Shown here one piece after another: positions 1 to 6,695 of a stretch of 22,904 nucleotides of DNA. Source of the stretch: CAZWBR01 sp964404205 (lineage in GTDB: Bacteria > Bacteroidota > Bacteroidia > Bacteroidales > Prolixibacteraceae); the NCBI GenBank assembly GCA_964404205.1, contig CAYOJD010000045.1, positions 1 through 22,904 of the forward strand, written 5' to 3'. Position 1 is the first letter of the stretch, and each line of letters opens with the position of its first letter. The notes beneath the pieces are model-generated. The model ran no database searches and was not told the origin of the DNA. It worked only from the letters and a program-made list of their open reading frames with translations. The position numbers and the translations under genes are program-made.

Positions 1-730
1 GGAGAATCAATTCTTTACCTGAGAAATCTGGTCCGTGATCGCGTTCTCCAGCTATCAAAGCCCGATTAAAGCTGTCCAAACTTTTCTCGAAGTTGCAAAG
101 ACGCATATAAATCATTCCAAGTGAAACCCATTTCCTAAATTCATATTTTAGATCTGATAATATCTTGAAAGACCTGGAATTATCCTCAAATGCTTTATCA
201 TAACTTGAAATCTCGTAATAAAAAATTGTTCGATTGATCAATAATGACTCGTATTCAAAATTATTTTTAAGATTCAACTCCTGATACAATCGATCTGAGT
301 TCTCATAATATAATTTTGCATTTTCATCGTCCCCAATTTGCATATAACAGATTGCGATATTCTGGTAAGTCGTTGCGAGGTTCTTTAAATAAAGCTTGCC
401 ATTTGATTCATATATTGCAGAAGCTCTTTTATAATAATCGATTGCACTGTCGTAAAGCACCAATTGGCTTTTGATCACTCCAATATTGACCAATACATTG
501 GCAACAGGTATAGAATTGGAGCCATGCTTTTCTGTTCGCTCCTCCAGAACCGAATCAAACAGCAAAAGCGATAAATCATAATTCCCGGTAATCAAAGCAG
601 AAACAGCTTTTCTAAAGTTCTCTTTCGATTGTTCCTGTCGATCCGGTTCAGCCTTCGCATAGAATGCTCCTATGTGAAGCACCAAAATCGCCATTAAAAT
701 AAACCATTTTACATTTATTTGCATTACCAT
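1..730 (-). CDS. Exported tetratricopeptide-repeat protein, C-terminus cut by window edge
   Basis: An open frame of 243 codons runs leftward off the window without a stop. It begins with ATG at 730 (or ATG at 724, two codons later). The first ~25 residues are a signal peptide: a short basic start, a hydrophobic run (FILMAILVLHIGAF) and an Ala-rich end (YAKA). The rest is helical TPR-like sequence with typical spaced aromatic and small residues, such as YDSAIDYYKRASAIYE, LATTYQNIAICYMQIGD and YDKAFEDNSRSF, about five or six repeats. The C-terminal domain is not in the window. Known Bacteroidota proteins of this kind end in a transmembrane segment plus a LuxR-type HTH, a histidine kinase, or a CHAT domain, so the function cannot be decided here. 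It lies divergent to the GG-leader peptide unit, and a regulatory link is only a guess. Confidence 0.8.
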   Translation of the reverse strand, partial: MVMQINVKWFILMAILVLHIGAFYAKAEPDRQEQSKENFRKAVSALITGNYDLSLLLFDSVLEERTEKHGSNSIPVANVLVNIGVIKSQLVLYDSAIDYYKRASAIYESNGKLYLKNLATTYQNIAICYMQIGDDENAKLYYENSDRLYQELNLKNNFEYESLLINRTIFYYEISSYDKAFEDNSRSFKILSDLKYEFRKWVSLGMIYMRLCNFEKSLDSFNRALIAGERDHGPDFSGKELIL

Positions 731-840
731 GACCACAAATCATATCTGTTGACCATAAAGAAAACAAAAAAAAAACAGTCTTGCTGATTTTTTTTTATCA
801 TTTAAAATTCTCATTACCAACACAATAGAAAGTATTTATA

Positions 841-894
841 TTTTTACTATATTTTTTTATAAAAATCGGGGTAAACTTTTTACAATTTCGGGTA
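841..894 (+). repeat. Promoter-like repeat, copy 1 (abuts the assembly gap)
   Basis: This 54-nt stretch matches copy 2 at 1071-1123 in the same orientation, differing by one inserted base (846) and one substitution (875 A against 1104 C). It contains TCGGGGTA at 866-873 and TCGGGTA at 888-894; the two GTA triplets are exactly 21 bp apart, as in copy 2. The copy stops exactly where the Ns begin, so the sequence it should control is missing or truncated. Confidence 0.85.
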
Positions 895-904
895 NNNNNN
901 NNNN
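895..904. other. Assembly gap (10 N)
   Basis: Ten consecutive N bases. The left flank is the last base of repeat copy 1, which suggests that assembly broke inside a repeated unit. The true length of the missing sequence cannot be known from the ten Ns. Confidence 0.99.
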
Positions 905-905
905 T

Positions 906-1046
906 GATACAAAAGATTCTTTGATAAATTCAGGGGCAAAACTATTTGAGATTAAAAACAAGAATTCAAAGCGTAAGTATATATCACGACTACTAAAATA
1001 CGCAGTCACCGCCTTAAAGGCGCCGGAGATATACCTAAATCCTTAA
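906..1046 (+). CDS. Possible C-terminal fragment of an unidentified protein emerging from the gap
   Basis: After the gap, one plus-strand frame stays open for 46 codons before TAA at 1044-1046. The translation looks protein-like, with a basic stretch (KNKNSKRKYISRLLKY) and a hydrophobic/aromatic end (EIYLNP). No start is visible because the 5' side lies in the Ns. Repeat copy 1 just upstream of the gap would be placed to drive it, as copy 2 is placed upstream of the GG-leader peptide. I do not recognise the family. A frame of this length can arise by chance in about one case in twenty, and a rival minus-strand frame overlaps it, so confidence is low. Confidence 0.3.
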   Translation, partial: DTKDSLINSGAKLFEIKNKNSKRKYISRLLKYAVTALKAPEIYLNP

Positions 1047-1070
1047 TCTTTTGCAAACGCCGATTAGCTG

Positions 1071-1123
1071 TTTTTCTATATTTTTTTATAAAAATCGGGG
1101 TAACCTTTTTACAATTTCGGGTA
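1071..1123 (+). promoter_or_regulatory. Promoter-like repeat, copy 2, upstream of the GG-leader peptide
   Basis: This is the second copy of the repeat at 841-894, ending 57 bp before the peptide ATG at 1181, a sensible distance for a promoter. It carries GGGGTAAC (1097-1104) and GGGTA (1119-1123), with GTA triplets 21 bp apart. It does not contain a good TAnnTTTG -7 element. The GTAAC-N16-GTA arrangement resembles the general layout of promoters read by extracytoplasmic-function sigma factors, but it could equally be a direct-repeat operator. The conservation of both elements and of their spacing in the two copies is seen; the sigma-factor assignment is inference. Confidence 0.45.
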
Positions 1124-1180
1124 TTAAAGAGTGCAAGGAAACAATAAAGAAAACATTAAAAACTTTTAAAACTTATTATC

Positions 1181-1285
1181 ATGAAAACTTTTGAAACTCT
1201 TACTATTGAAGTGCTTTCTAACGAAGAATTATCAGCAGTTAAAGGTGGTGTTAATCCAGTTACTCCAATTATTATTATGGAATAA
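1181..1285 (+). CDS. Double-glycine leader peptide precursor, 34 aa
   Basis: ATG at 1181 to TAA at 1285 encodes a 34-residue peptide. Residues 12-23 read LSNEELSAVKGG, a textbook double-glycine leader end (LSxxEL..xxGG). In known families such leaders are recognised and cut after GG by C39 peptidase-containing ABC exporters. The predicted core is residues 24-34, VNPVTPIIIME: 11 residues, no Cys, Ser or Lys, two Pro, a single Thr and a C-terminal Glu. The lack of Cys excludes a lanthipeptide thioether. Thr28 and Glu34 could in principle form one ester ring of the graspetide type, but no ATP-grasp enzyme, radical SAM enzyme or exporter is in the window. A secreted signalling peptide is the other main possibility. 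The promoter-like repeat upstream supports expression. It resembles the general Bacteroidales GG-leader natural-product precursor class, without a named family. Confidence 0.75.
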   Translation: MKTFETLTIEVLSNEELSAVKGGVNPVTPIIIME

Positions 1286-1445
1286 TTTTGCTGCTCATTT
1301 CATAGCATTCTACGATTTTAACGTTCATTGAATATTTGTGGTAGTGCAGGCAATACGTTGTGAGCGGTGTTTTTTATCATTTTCACTTCGTTCTTTAAAT
1401 CGTTCTTAACCGTGCCAATCACCACCAATACAAAATGTTACAATA

Positions 1446-2612
1446 CTACATAGGTGCTTTCCTAATCAAAACTTTCGGTTTTCTTGAGCCTTTGAAAAGC
1501 TCGAACGAACGATAGCTACAAGCTAAAGCTCCGTTATATAAATCTATCTTTTTAGTTGGTTTTAAGCCTATACTTTTGAGGCCCTCGTCAGAGCTGGATA
1601 TTAGCCATGCAGTATATCCTGTAAATTTCTGCTTAAGCATGTCGCCAAACGAAGTATAAAGTTCACTGATAGAATTTGGTTTTAACCTTTCGCCGTATGG
1701 TGGATTCGTTATTATTATACCTGGATTCTCAAAAGGTGATGTTAACTCCTTGAAATCTTTGGTAATAATCTCCACTTTTTTCGACAATCCCGCATTCTTT
1801 ACATTCGCGCGTGCAATGGCGCAACTTTTTATCGAAATATCTGATCCGACAATTTTGCCGGAAAATTCTTTTTCATATTCTCCGTTGTAAATTTCCGCAA
1901 ACAAATCTTCATCGAAATCGGGCCAAAACTCAAAGCCAAACGATTTCCGGTACATTCCCGGAGGGATTCCCAATGCAATTAATGCCGCCTCGATAACAAG
2001 GGTTCCGGAACCACACATGGGATCTAAAAAGTCAGTTTTTGCATTCCACCCTGAGAGCAGTATCATGCCCGCAGCCAAAACTTCGTTGATGGAAGCCTCG
2101 CCTTGTCCCAAACGATAACCACGTTTATGCAACGATTCGCCAGAGCTGTCGAGCGAAAGAATGCATTTATCACCCATCAGATAAACGTTTATACCAATAT
2201 CCGGATTGTCGGGGTTTACGGAAGGACGCTTTCCTGTCGCTTCACGAAAGTGATCAACAATTGCATCTTTCACTTTCAATGAGGCATACATTGAATTGAC
2301 AAAAATTTCGGACTGGACGGTGCTGTCGACAGCAAAAGTTTTTCCCAGTGCAAGATAATCGAGCCAATTGACCTCTTTTGCGTATTTGTAAAGGTCGTCG
2401 CGGTCGGTGACTGTAAATTCAGCAATCGGTTTTAAAACCTTCAACGCTGTTCGTAAATGAAAATTGGCTTTGTACATCAGCTCTTTATCGCCAACAAAAG
2501 ATACTGCCCTACGTTCGGGAGTAACTGATTCACCGCCAATAGCGCGGATCTCATCTGCAAGAACCTGCTCTAAACCAGCGAGGGTCTTTGCCACCATTTT
2601 GAACTTGTCCAC
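1446..2612 (-). CDS. THUMP-domain class I SAM-dependent RNA methyltransferase (RlmL-like)
   Basis: This 388-residue protein is predicted to make N2-methylguanosine in 23S rRNA, like the N-terminal half of E. coli RlmKL. An N-terminal ferredoxin-like/THUMP region (about 1-155) is followed by the family motif LHKRGYR (161-167). The Rossmann methyltransferase domain then has the SAM-binding DPMCGSGT at 197-204, the acidic SDIS at 257-260 and the catalytic NPPYGERL at 303-310. The stand-alone length is usual for the family in Bacteroidota and lacks the second (RlmK) domain. The start is GTG at 2612, giving MDKFKMVAKT, which fits the usual M-x-x-F-x-[MI]-[VI]-AKT beginning of the family; ATG at 2597 is the alternative. 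It lies 125 nt downstream of cysE, with a possible promoter of its own in between. The exact target base is not proven by sequence. Confidence 0.9.
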   Translation of the reverse strand: MDKFKMVAKTLAGLEQVLADEIRAIGGESVTPERRAVSFVGDKELMYKANFHLRTALKVLKPIAEFTVTDRDDLYKYAKEVNWLDYLALGKTFAVDSTVQSEIFVNSMYASLKVKDAIVDHFREATGKRPSVNPDNPDIGINVYLMGDKCILSLDSSGESLHKRGYRLGQGEASINEVLAAGMILLSGWNAKTDFLDPMCGSGTLVIEAALIALGIPPGMYRKSFGFEFWPDFDEDLFAEIYNGEYEKEFSGKIVGSDISIKSCAIARANVKNAGLSKKVEIITKDFKELTSPFENPGIIITNPPYGERLKPNSISELYTSFGDMLKQKFTGYTAWLISSSDEGLKSIGLKPTKKIDLYNGALACSYRSFELFKGSRKPKVLIRKAPM

Positions 2613-2699
2613 TTTTACCCTTATTTATAATAATTACAATGAATACCGGGAATTATTCAATCGGCTCCGATATCCTAAAAACACTGTACCATTCGCGGA

Positions 2700-2728
2700 T
2701 AAAAGTAATATTTTCGAACTGATTTCAA
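2700..2728 (-). promoter_or_regulatory. Candidate promoter for the RlmL-like methyltransferase
   Basis: Read on the minus strand: TTG (2726-2728), an 18-nt spacer and TACTTTTA (2700-2707), one base off the Bacteroidota -7 consensus TAnnTTTG. It lies in the 125-nt space between cysE and the methyltransferase start at 2612. Confidence 0.35.
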
Positions 2729-2737
2729 CAATGATTT

Positions 2738-3673
2738 TTAAATTCCTCCACCAAATGCAAATTCGACTGTTCGAGCCTTGTTTTGCAACACTTTAGAATG
2801 AGGAGGCAGATCGTTCGTCACCCACACGTTCCCGCCAATTACCGAATCGTGACCGATGGTGATGCGTCCCAGTATTGAGGCATTCGAGTAAACAATAACA
2901 TTGTCTTCAACAATGGGATGGCGAGGAATGCCTTTAACAGGATTGCCGGCTTCGTCTAACGGAAAGCTTTTCGCGCCCAGCGTCACTCCCTGATAAAGTT
3001 TAACGTTATTGCCGATAATGCAGGTAGAACCAATAACGACTCCGGTACCATGATCTATCGTAAAATATTCACCAATCTCAGCTTCCGGATTGATATCGAT
3101 ACCAGTTTCAGAATGAGCCATTTCAGTGACGATACGCGGAATAAGGGGAACCCCAAGCTTGAATAGGGCATGTGCGATGCGATAACTCGAAATAGCCCTG
3201 ATGGCTGGATAACAAAAAATAACTTCTCCGAAATTATTGGCTGCCGGATCGCCCAGATAGGCTGCATCAACATCTGTAATTAACACCCTGCGTAACTCGG
3301 GCAATCCAGAAATGAAATCCGCAGCATAAATCTCGGCCTTTTGCTTGCGTTTTACATGTTCCCCGGGGTCGTCGCTTTCGCATATAAAACAGAGCCCCGC
3401 GAGAATCTGTTCGGAAAGCACCTCAAAAACTTCGTCGACTAAAACGCCCATATAATAGGGAAAAGCTGCCGGATGAAGATTGATTTCACCAAAATATCCC
3501 GGGAAAATTATCTGTCTGATTTTCTCGACAGTCGCTTTTAATTTTTCGGTCGAAGGAAGTGGCTCTCCCACCCTGTGCTGGTGACAAACTTTTGCATTGG
3601 TTGCCTGTTCCGCCAGACATTTCACGGCAGATGAAACCCATTCCTGAATCAACTCGTTTTTGTGGTTAGCCAT
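2738..3673 (-). CDS. cysE: Serine O-acetyltransferase (EpsC/CysE type)
   Basis: This cytosolic enzyme transfers acetyl from acetyl-CoA to L-serine, making O-acetylserine for cysteine synthesis. The 311-residue protein has a long helical N-terminal domain with the conserved GDPAANN (141-147), then a left-handed beta-helix of hexapeptide repeats (about 190-300). His208 in IDHGTG and His252 in RHPIVED match conserved catalytic-site histidines of the family. The position that reads IHP in many relatives is INP here (194-196). The open frame extends upstream to a TTG at 3733, which would overlap the preceding gene; the ATG at 3673, beginning MANHKNELIQ, is the better start. It follows the ribosylnicotinamide kinase gene by 52 nt in the same direction and is probably co-transcribed with it. 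Confidence 0.95.
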   Translation of the reverse strand: MANHKNELIQEWVSSAVKCLAEQATNAKVCHQHRVGEPLPSTEKLKATVEKIRQIIFPGYFGEINLHPAAFPYYMGVLVDEVFEVLSEQILAGLCFICESDDPGEHVKRKQKAEIYAADFISGLPELRRVLITDVDAAYLGDPAANNFGEVIFCYPAIRAISSYRIAHALFKLGVPLIPRIVTEMAHSETGIDINPEAEIGEYFTIDHGTGVVIGSTCIIGNNVKLYQGVTLGAKSFPLDEAGNPVKGIPRHPIVEDNVIVYSNASILGRITIGHDSVIGGNVWVTNDLPPHSKVLQNKARTVEFAFGGGI

Positions 3674-3725
3674 AACTTCAAATTTGAAAAAACATCTGTT
3701 TCGATTGTTCCAATTACACAAAATA

Positions 3726-4265
3726 TTAAACAATATTGTTCTTTTTCAATGCCTTAATGGCATTTTGCAGCCGACTATCTTCTATTCCACTGACGATTTC
3801 ATATTTAAAACCGAATGTCATTAGTTCTTCGCAATAAAGTTTAAAAAGATCTTCTCGTTTCTGTCCGCCATTTTCTCTAACGCCATCGGGTACCCAAGGC
3901 AAATCGGTGTCGCAAACCAAAAACAAATCGATCTCGGACGCACGGATATGCTCGATAATCCATTGTGGGCAATGACCATAAACAACATCAAACCAAACTT
4001 TTGTGATAACCATCCACGTATCAAAAATCAACAGGTTGTTCGATGCCATTTCGGCAAACTCCGCCTCCATCACAACCTGTACCTTTGCAATCATTTCAAC
4101 ATCGTGAAATGTATAAGGCCGGTCAAGGTTTTCGACATAAGTGCGGGCATACTCGGGAACCCATATGGTTTTAAATTCTTTAGCCAATGCGGCAGCCAGT
4201 TCAGTTTTACCTGACGACTCCGGCCCCGAGATAACTACTCTTTTCAATTTACTGCGGGAATCCAT
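3726..4265 (-). CDS. Ribosylnicotinamide kinase, NadR kinase-domain type ATPase
   Basis: This 179-residue P-loop kinase is predicted to phosphorylate nicotinamide riboside to NMN. Walker A is GPESSGKT at 14-21. It is followed by WVPEYARTYVE, a lid-region-like IFDTWMVITKVW, DTDLPWVPDG and GGQKREDLF, all comparable to the C-terminal kinase domain of E. coli NadR. The HTH and NMN adenylyltransferase domains of full-length NadR are absent, so NMN must be adenylylated by an enzyme encoded elsewhere. The ATG at 4265 overlaps the end of pnuC by 22 nt, which suggests translational coupling and joins substrate uptake to trapping by phosphorylation. The substrate assignment rests on homology plus this pairing. 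Confidence 0.88.
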   Translation of the reverse strand: MDSRSKLKRVVISGPESSGKTELAAALAKEFKTIWVPEYARTYVENLDRPYTFHDVEMIAKVQVVMEAEFAEMASNNLLIFDTWMVITKVWFDVVYGHCPQWIIEHIRASEIDLFLVCDTDLPWVPDGVRENGGQKREDLFKLYCEELMTFGFKYEIVSGIEDSRLQNAIKALKKNNIV

Positions 4266-4852
4266 TTTTTATCGTTCAATTCATTTTTCCAGGAAAAATA
4301 TCCGACAAAAGCCATTACTGTGTATACCATAAATAGCAACGAAGTCGGATAGAGCCCTTTCCAAAGGTAAAGTATCAGTGAAACAAAATCAACAATTATC
4401 CATAAAATCCAGTGTTCAATCTTTTTCCGGGCCAACATCCAGGTCGCAATTATGCTTAGTGCCGTGGTAAATGCATCCCAATAGGGAATTACTGAATCGG
4501 TAAAACGGATGAGTATCCATGAAATTACGACAAAAGTAACCCCAAAAGCCAGCATCGACATTAGCCACAACGAACGGTGGGTGGTCGAAACCGTTAGCCC
4601 TCCGCCCGACTGACCACCATGTAACCAAGCCCACCAACCATAAATGCTGATAACTACATAATAAACTTGCAGGGCCATATCAGCATAAAACTTCGACACA
4701 AAGAAAATATAGATATAAAAAAGCGAAGTGGCCAGTCCAAGCGGCCAGGTAAGAAAATGTTGTTTAATGGAAAACCAAAGATAAACCAAACCGGTAGCAG
4801 CCCCGCAAACTTCAATCCAGTTATCCGAAAGCCAATTTATAATCGCACCCAT
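4244..4852 (-). CDS. pnuC: Nicotinamide riboside transporter PnuC
   Basis: This 202-residue integral inner-membrane protein has about seven hydrophobic segments. The family's Trp-rich signature YGWWAWLHGG sits at 71-80, and further conserved aromatic segments follow (HWILWIIVDFVSLILYLWKG, then a final helix ending FSWKNEL). PnuC proteins carry vitamin precursors by facilitated diffusion; relatives named PnuT carry thiamine. The overlapping downstream ribosylnicotinamide kinase points to nicotinamide riboside here. The gene starts at ATG 4852, 12 nt after the stop of the S41 peptidase, so it probably lies in the same transcript. No riboswitch-like structure is evident immediately upstream, because that sequence is coding. 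Confidence 0.93.
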   Translation of the reverse strand: MGAIINWLSDNWIEVCGAATGLVYLWFSIKQHFLTWPLGLATSLFYIYIFFVSKFYADMALQVYYVVISIYGWWAWLHGGQSGGGLTVSTTHRSLWLMSMLAFGVTFVVISWILIRFTDSVIPYWDAFTTALSIIATWMLARKKIEHWILWIIVDFVSLILYLWKGLYPTSLLFMVYTVMAFVGYFSWKNELNDKKWIPAVN

Positions 4853-4864
4853 CGAATGATAAAG

Positions 4865-6478
4865 CTAATTTTTTCTACCCAGAATGGCGTTATATTTCGA
4901 CTGATCCTCCAATATTTCAAGTGCTTTAATAATCTCATTATCATCGTCGAGCATAATGCGATAAAAATCGCTAGGTTCATACAAATCGCGCGCTATCAGC
5001 GCTTTTATCTGACGTCGGATTAATTTGCCCGAAACTTTCAATCCCTCTTCATCCTTTTCAATTCCGGCTTTATCGCCCAAGGCAATCAACTCATTCATCG
5101 ATTCGTCAGCCAATTCAAACCCCTTTTTGAATTGGTCAAAAGCCGGATATTGCTTCAGCAACTTATCGCGATTTTGGTCGATATACCCAATGACATAAGG
5201 ATATAGTACATTTTTACGAATAATGTTGTTGAAATAGCGGTAATTGCTCGAAGTATCCATTGCGACAAACAAGTCGGGCATAATTCCCCCTCCGCCATAT
5301 ACCTTTCGCTTGTTAACCAGTGTTGTCGTCATCAGCGAATCGGCCAAACGTATGCTATCCTGATTGAAGAGTTCGCCATTTTCGAAACGTTCGTAATAAT
5401 CTTGCCGATACTCGTTAATATCGTCTGAATAAGGTCGTTGAATATTACGTCCGGCTGGAGTATAATAGTGTGCAACGGTAAGCCTTATCATCGAGCCATC
5501 GTTCAGCGGGAAAGGCTGTTGCACCAATCCTTTGCCAAAGGTACGGCGACCAATAAGTACTCCGCGGTCCCAATCCTGAATGGCACCTGCCACAATTTCG
5601 GAAGCTGAAGCCGACCCCTCGTCAATTAGCACAACAAGATTTCCGCTCAGAAAAGCGCCTTTGGTATTGGCAATATAATCACGGCGTGGACTATGTGTCC
5701 CTTCAGTATAAACAATTAATTTATTTTCATCGAGATATTGATTGGCCAGTTCATAAGCTGCCCCCAAAAATCCACCCCCGTTACCTCTTAAGTCGAGAAT
5801 CAGGTTTTTAACTTTTCGATCCTTTATAAGACGGTTCATGGCTTCGGCATATTCTTCCATCGTTGTCGCCGAAAAGCGGTTCAACTTGATATAGCCGCTG
5901 TTTTTATTGAGCATAAACGATGCGTCGAGACTGTAAATTGGAATTTTATCCCTAAGGATTGTAAATTCCAGCGGAGCCGCTTCGCCTTTTCGAAGCACCA
6001 CCAACTTGACCTGGGTACCTTTGGCTCCTCTTAGCAATCCAAAAACCTCCTGATTCTTCAATCCTATCGCCGCAATCTCTTTACTGTCGACCTTAATTAT
6101 ACGGTCACCGGGCCGCAGACCCACCTTCTCTGATGGGCCTCCGGGAATTGTCGTCATCACAATCAGTGTATCCTGATAAATATTGAATGAAATACCGATA
6201 CCTTCAAAATTCCCTTCGAGAGGCAGGTTCATCTCCTCTACTTCATCTTTTGTAATATAGACCGAATGGGGATCAAGCGCTGAAAGCATTTCGCTGATGG
6301 CACTTTCTGTCAGCTTCGAAACGTTAGCCGTGTCGACATAAAAATTTTCAATCAGTCTTAACACCCTTCCAAATTTAATGGCCTGACTTTGTGCATCTTG
6401 CGCAAAGAGCGAAGTCGAAAATCCGAGGGACAACAACAATAACAAACATTTATAAAACGAAATCTTAACGTATCTCAT
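4865..6478 (-). CDS. S41 family C-terminal-processing peptidase with PDZ domain
   Basis: This 537-residue exported serine protease is of the Prc/CtpA type, which trims periplasmic or envelope proteins from their C-termini. A signal peptide (1-26, ending SLFA before QDAQ) is followed by a PDZ domain at about 88-165 and the S41 core: LDLRGNGGGF (228-237), the catalytic Ser cluster GSASASE (288-294) and the likely catalytic Lys316 in TFGKG. Both members of the Ser/Lys pair are present, so it should be active. The frame extends to TTG at 6493; the ATG at 6478 begins a normal signal peptide and is preferred. The upstream 160 nt contain TACTTTTG on the minus strand (6546-6553), but without a convincing -33 element. 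It is the first gene of the leftward run with pnuC and the kinase. Confidence 0.94.
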   Translation of the reverse strand: MRYVKISFYKCLLLLLSLGFSTSLFAQDAQSQAIKFGRVLRLIENFYVDTANVSKLTESAISEMLSALDPHSVYITKDEVEEMNLPLEGNFEGIGISFNIYQDTLIVMTTIPGGPSEKVGLRPGDRIIKVDSKEIAAIGLKNQEVFGLLRGAKGTQVKLVVLRKGEAAPLEFTILRDKIPIYSLDASFMLNKNSGYIKLNRFSATTMEEYAEAMNRLIKDRKVKNLILDLRGNGGGFLGAAYELANQYLDENKLIVYTEGTHSPRRDYIANTKGAFLSGNLVVLIDEGSASASEIVAGAIQDWDRGVLIGRRTFGKGLVQQPFPLNDGSMIRLTVAHYYTPAGRNIQRPYSDDINEYRQDYYERFENGELFNQDSIRLADSLMTTTLVNKRKVYGGGGIMPDLFVAMDTSSNYRYFNNIIRKNVLYPYVIGYIDQNRDKLLKQYPAFDQFKKGFELADESMNELIALGDKAGIEKDEEGLKVSGKLIRRQIKALIARDLYEPSDFYRIMLDDDNEIIKALEILEDQSKYNAILGRKN

Positions 6479-6640
6479 AACTGTCCGAATCAATAATTAC
6501 TTTTTGTTCAATGTAACGACAAATGAACAAATTTGGGTGAAAAATCAAAAGTACAAAGTTTAATCTATCATTCATTCTGTTTTACGAGAAAGTGGGTGAT
6601 TGTTTAACAATGATTTGAAGTTGATTCACCTTCTGAAAAC

Positions 6641-6675
6641 AAAAAACCTGTTGATCCCTAAAATGGACCAACAGG
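6641..6675 (-). terminator. Rho-independent terminator after the nitronate monooxygenase-like gene
   Basis: On the minus strand an 11-bp stem (CCTGTTGGTCC with GGATCAACAGG, including one G-U pair) is formed by 6647-6657 and 6665-6675. It is followed by six T residues (the A run 6641-6646). It begins 21 nt after the stop at 6696 and separates this gene from the S41 peptidase operon. Confidence 0.88.
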
Positions 6676-6695
6676 CTTTACACTATGCGATTTCT

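Larger units (their letters stand above)
731..1180. other. AT-rich, gap-containing region between the TPR gene and the GG-leader peptide
   Basis: No complete gene is visible here. The stretch contains long A and T runs near 769-800, two copies of a ~53-bp repeat (841-894 and 1071-1123), a 10-N scaffold gap and the 3' end of an ORF that enters from the gap. A short palindrome (CGCCTTAAAGGCG, 1010-1022) lacks a following T run and is not a clear terminator; it also falls inside the partial ORF. By eye the base composition is clearly richer in A+T than the genes from 11300 onward. Confidence 0.6.

Noticed and set aside
1010..1022. CGCCTTAAAGGCG palindrome as a terminator
   Set aside because: No T run follows on either strand and it lies inside the possible ORF tail 906-1046.
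1013..1155. Open minus-strand frame across repeat copy 2 ending in LGISPAPLRR
   Set aside because: It looks somewhat protein-like near its end but has no ATG, reads through the repeat, and copy 1 in the same frame diverges into unrelated residues and a stop.
3674..3733. 20-residue N-terminal extension of serine acetyltransferase
   Set aside because: It depends on a TTG start overlapping the kinase gene and adds an Asn/Cys/Phe-rich stretch unlike the family.
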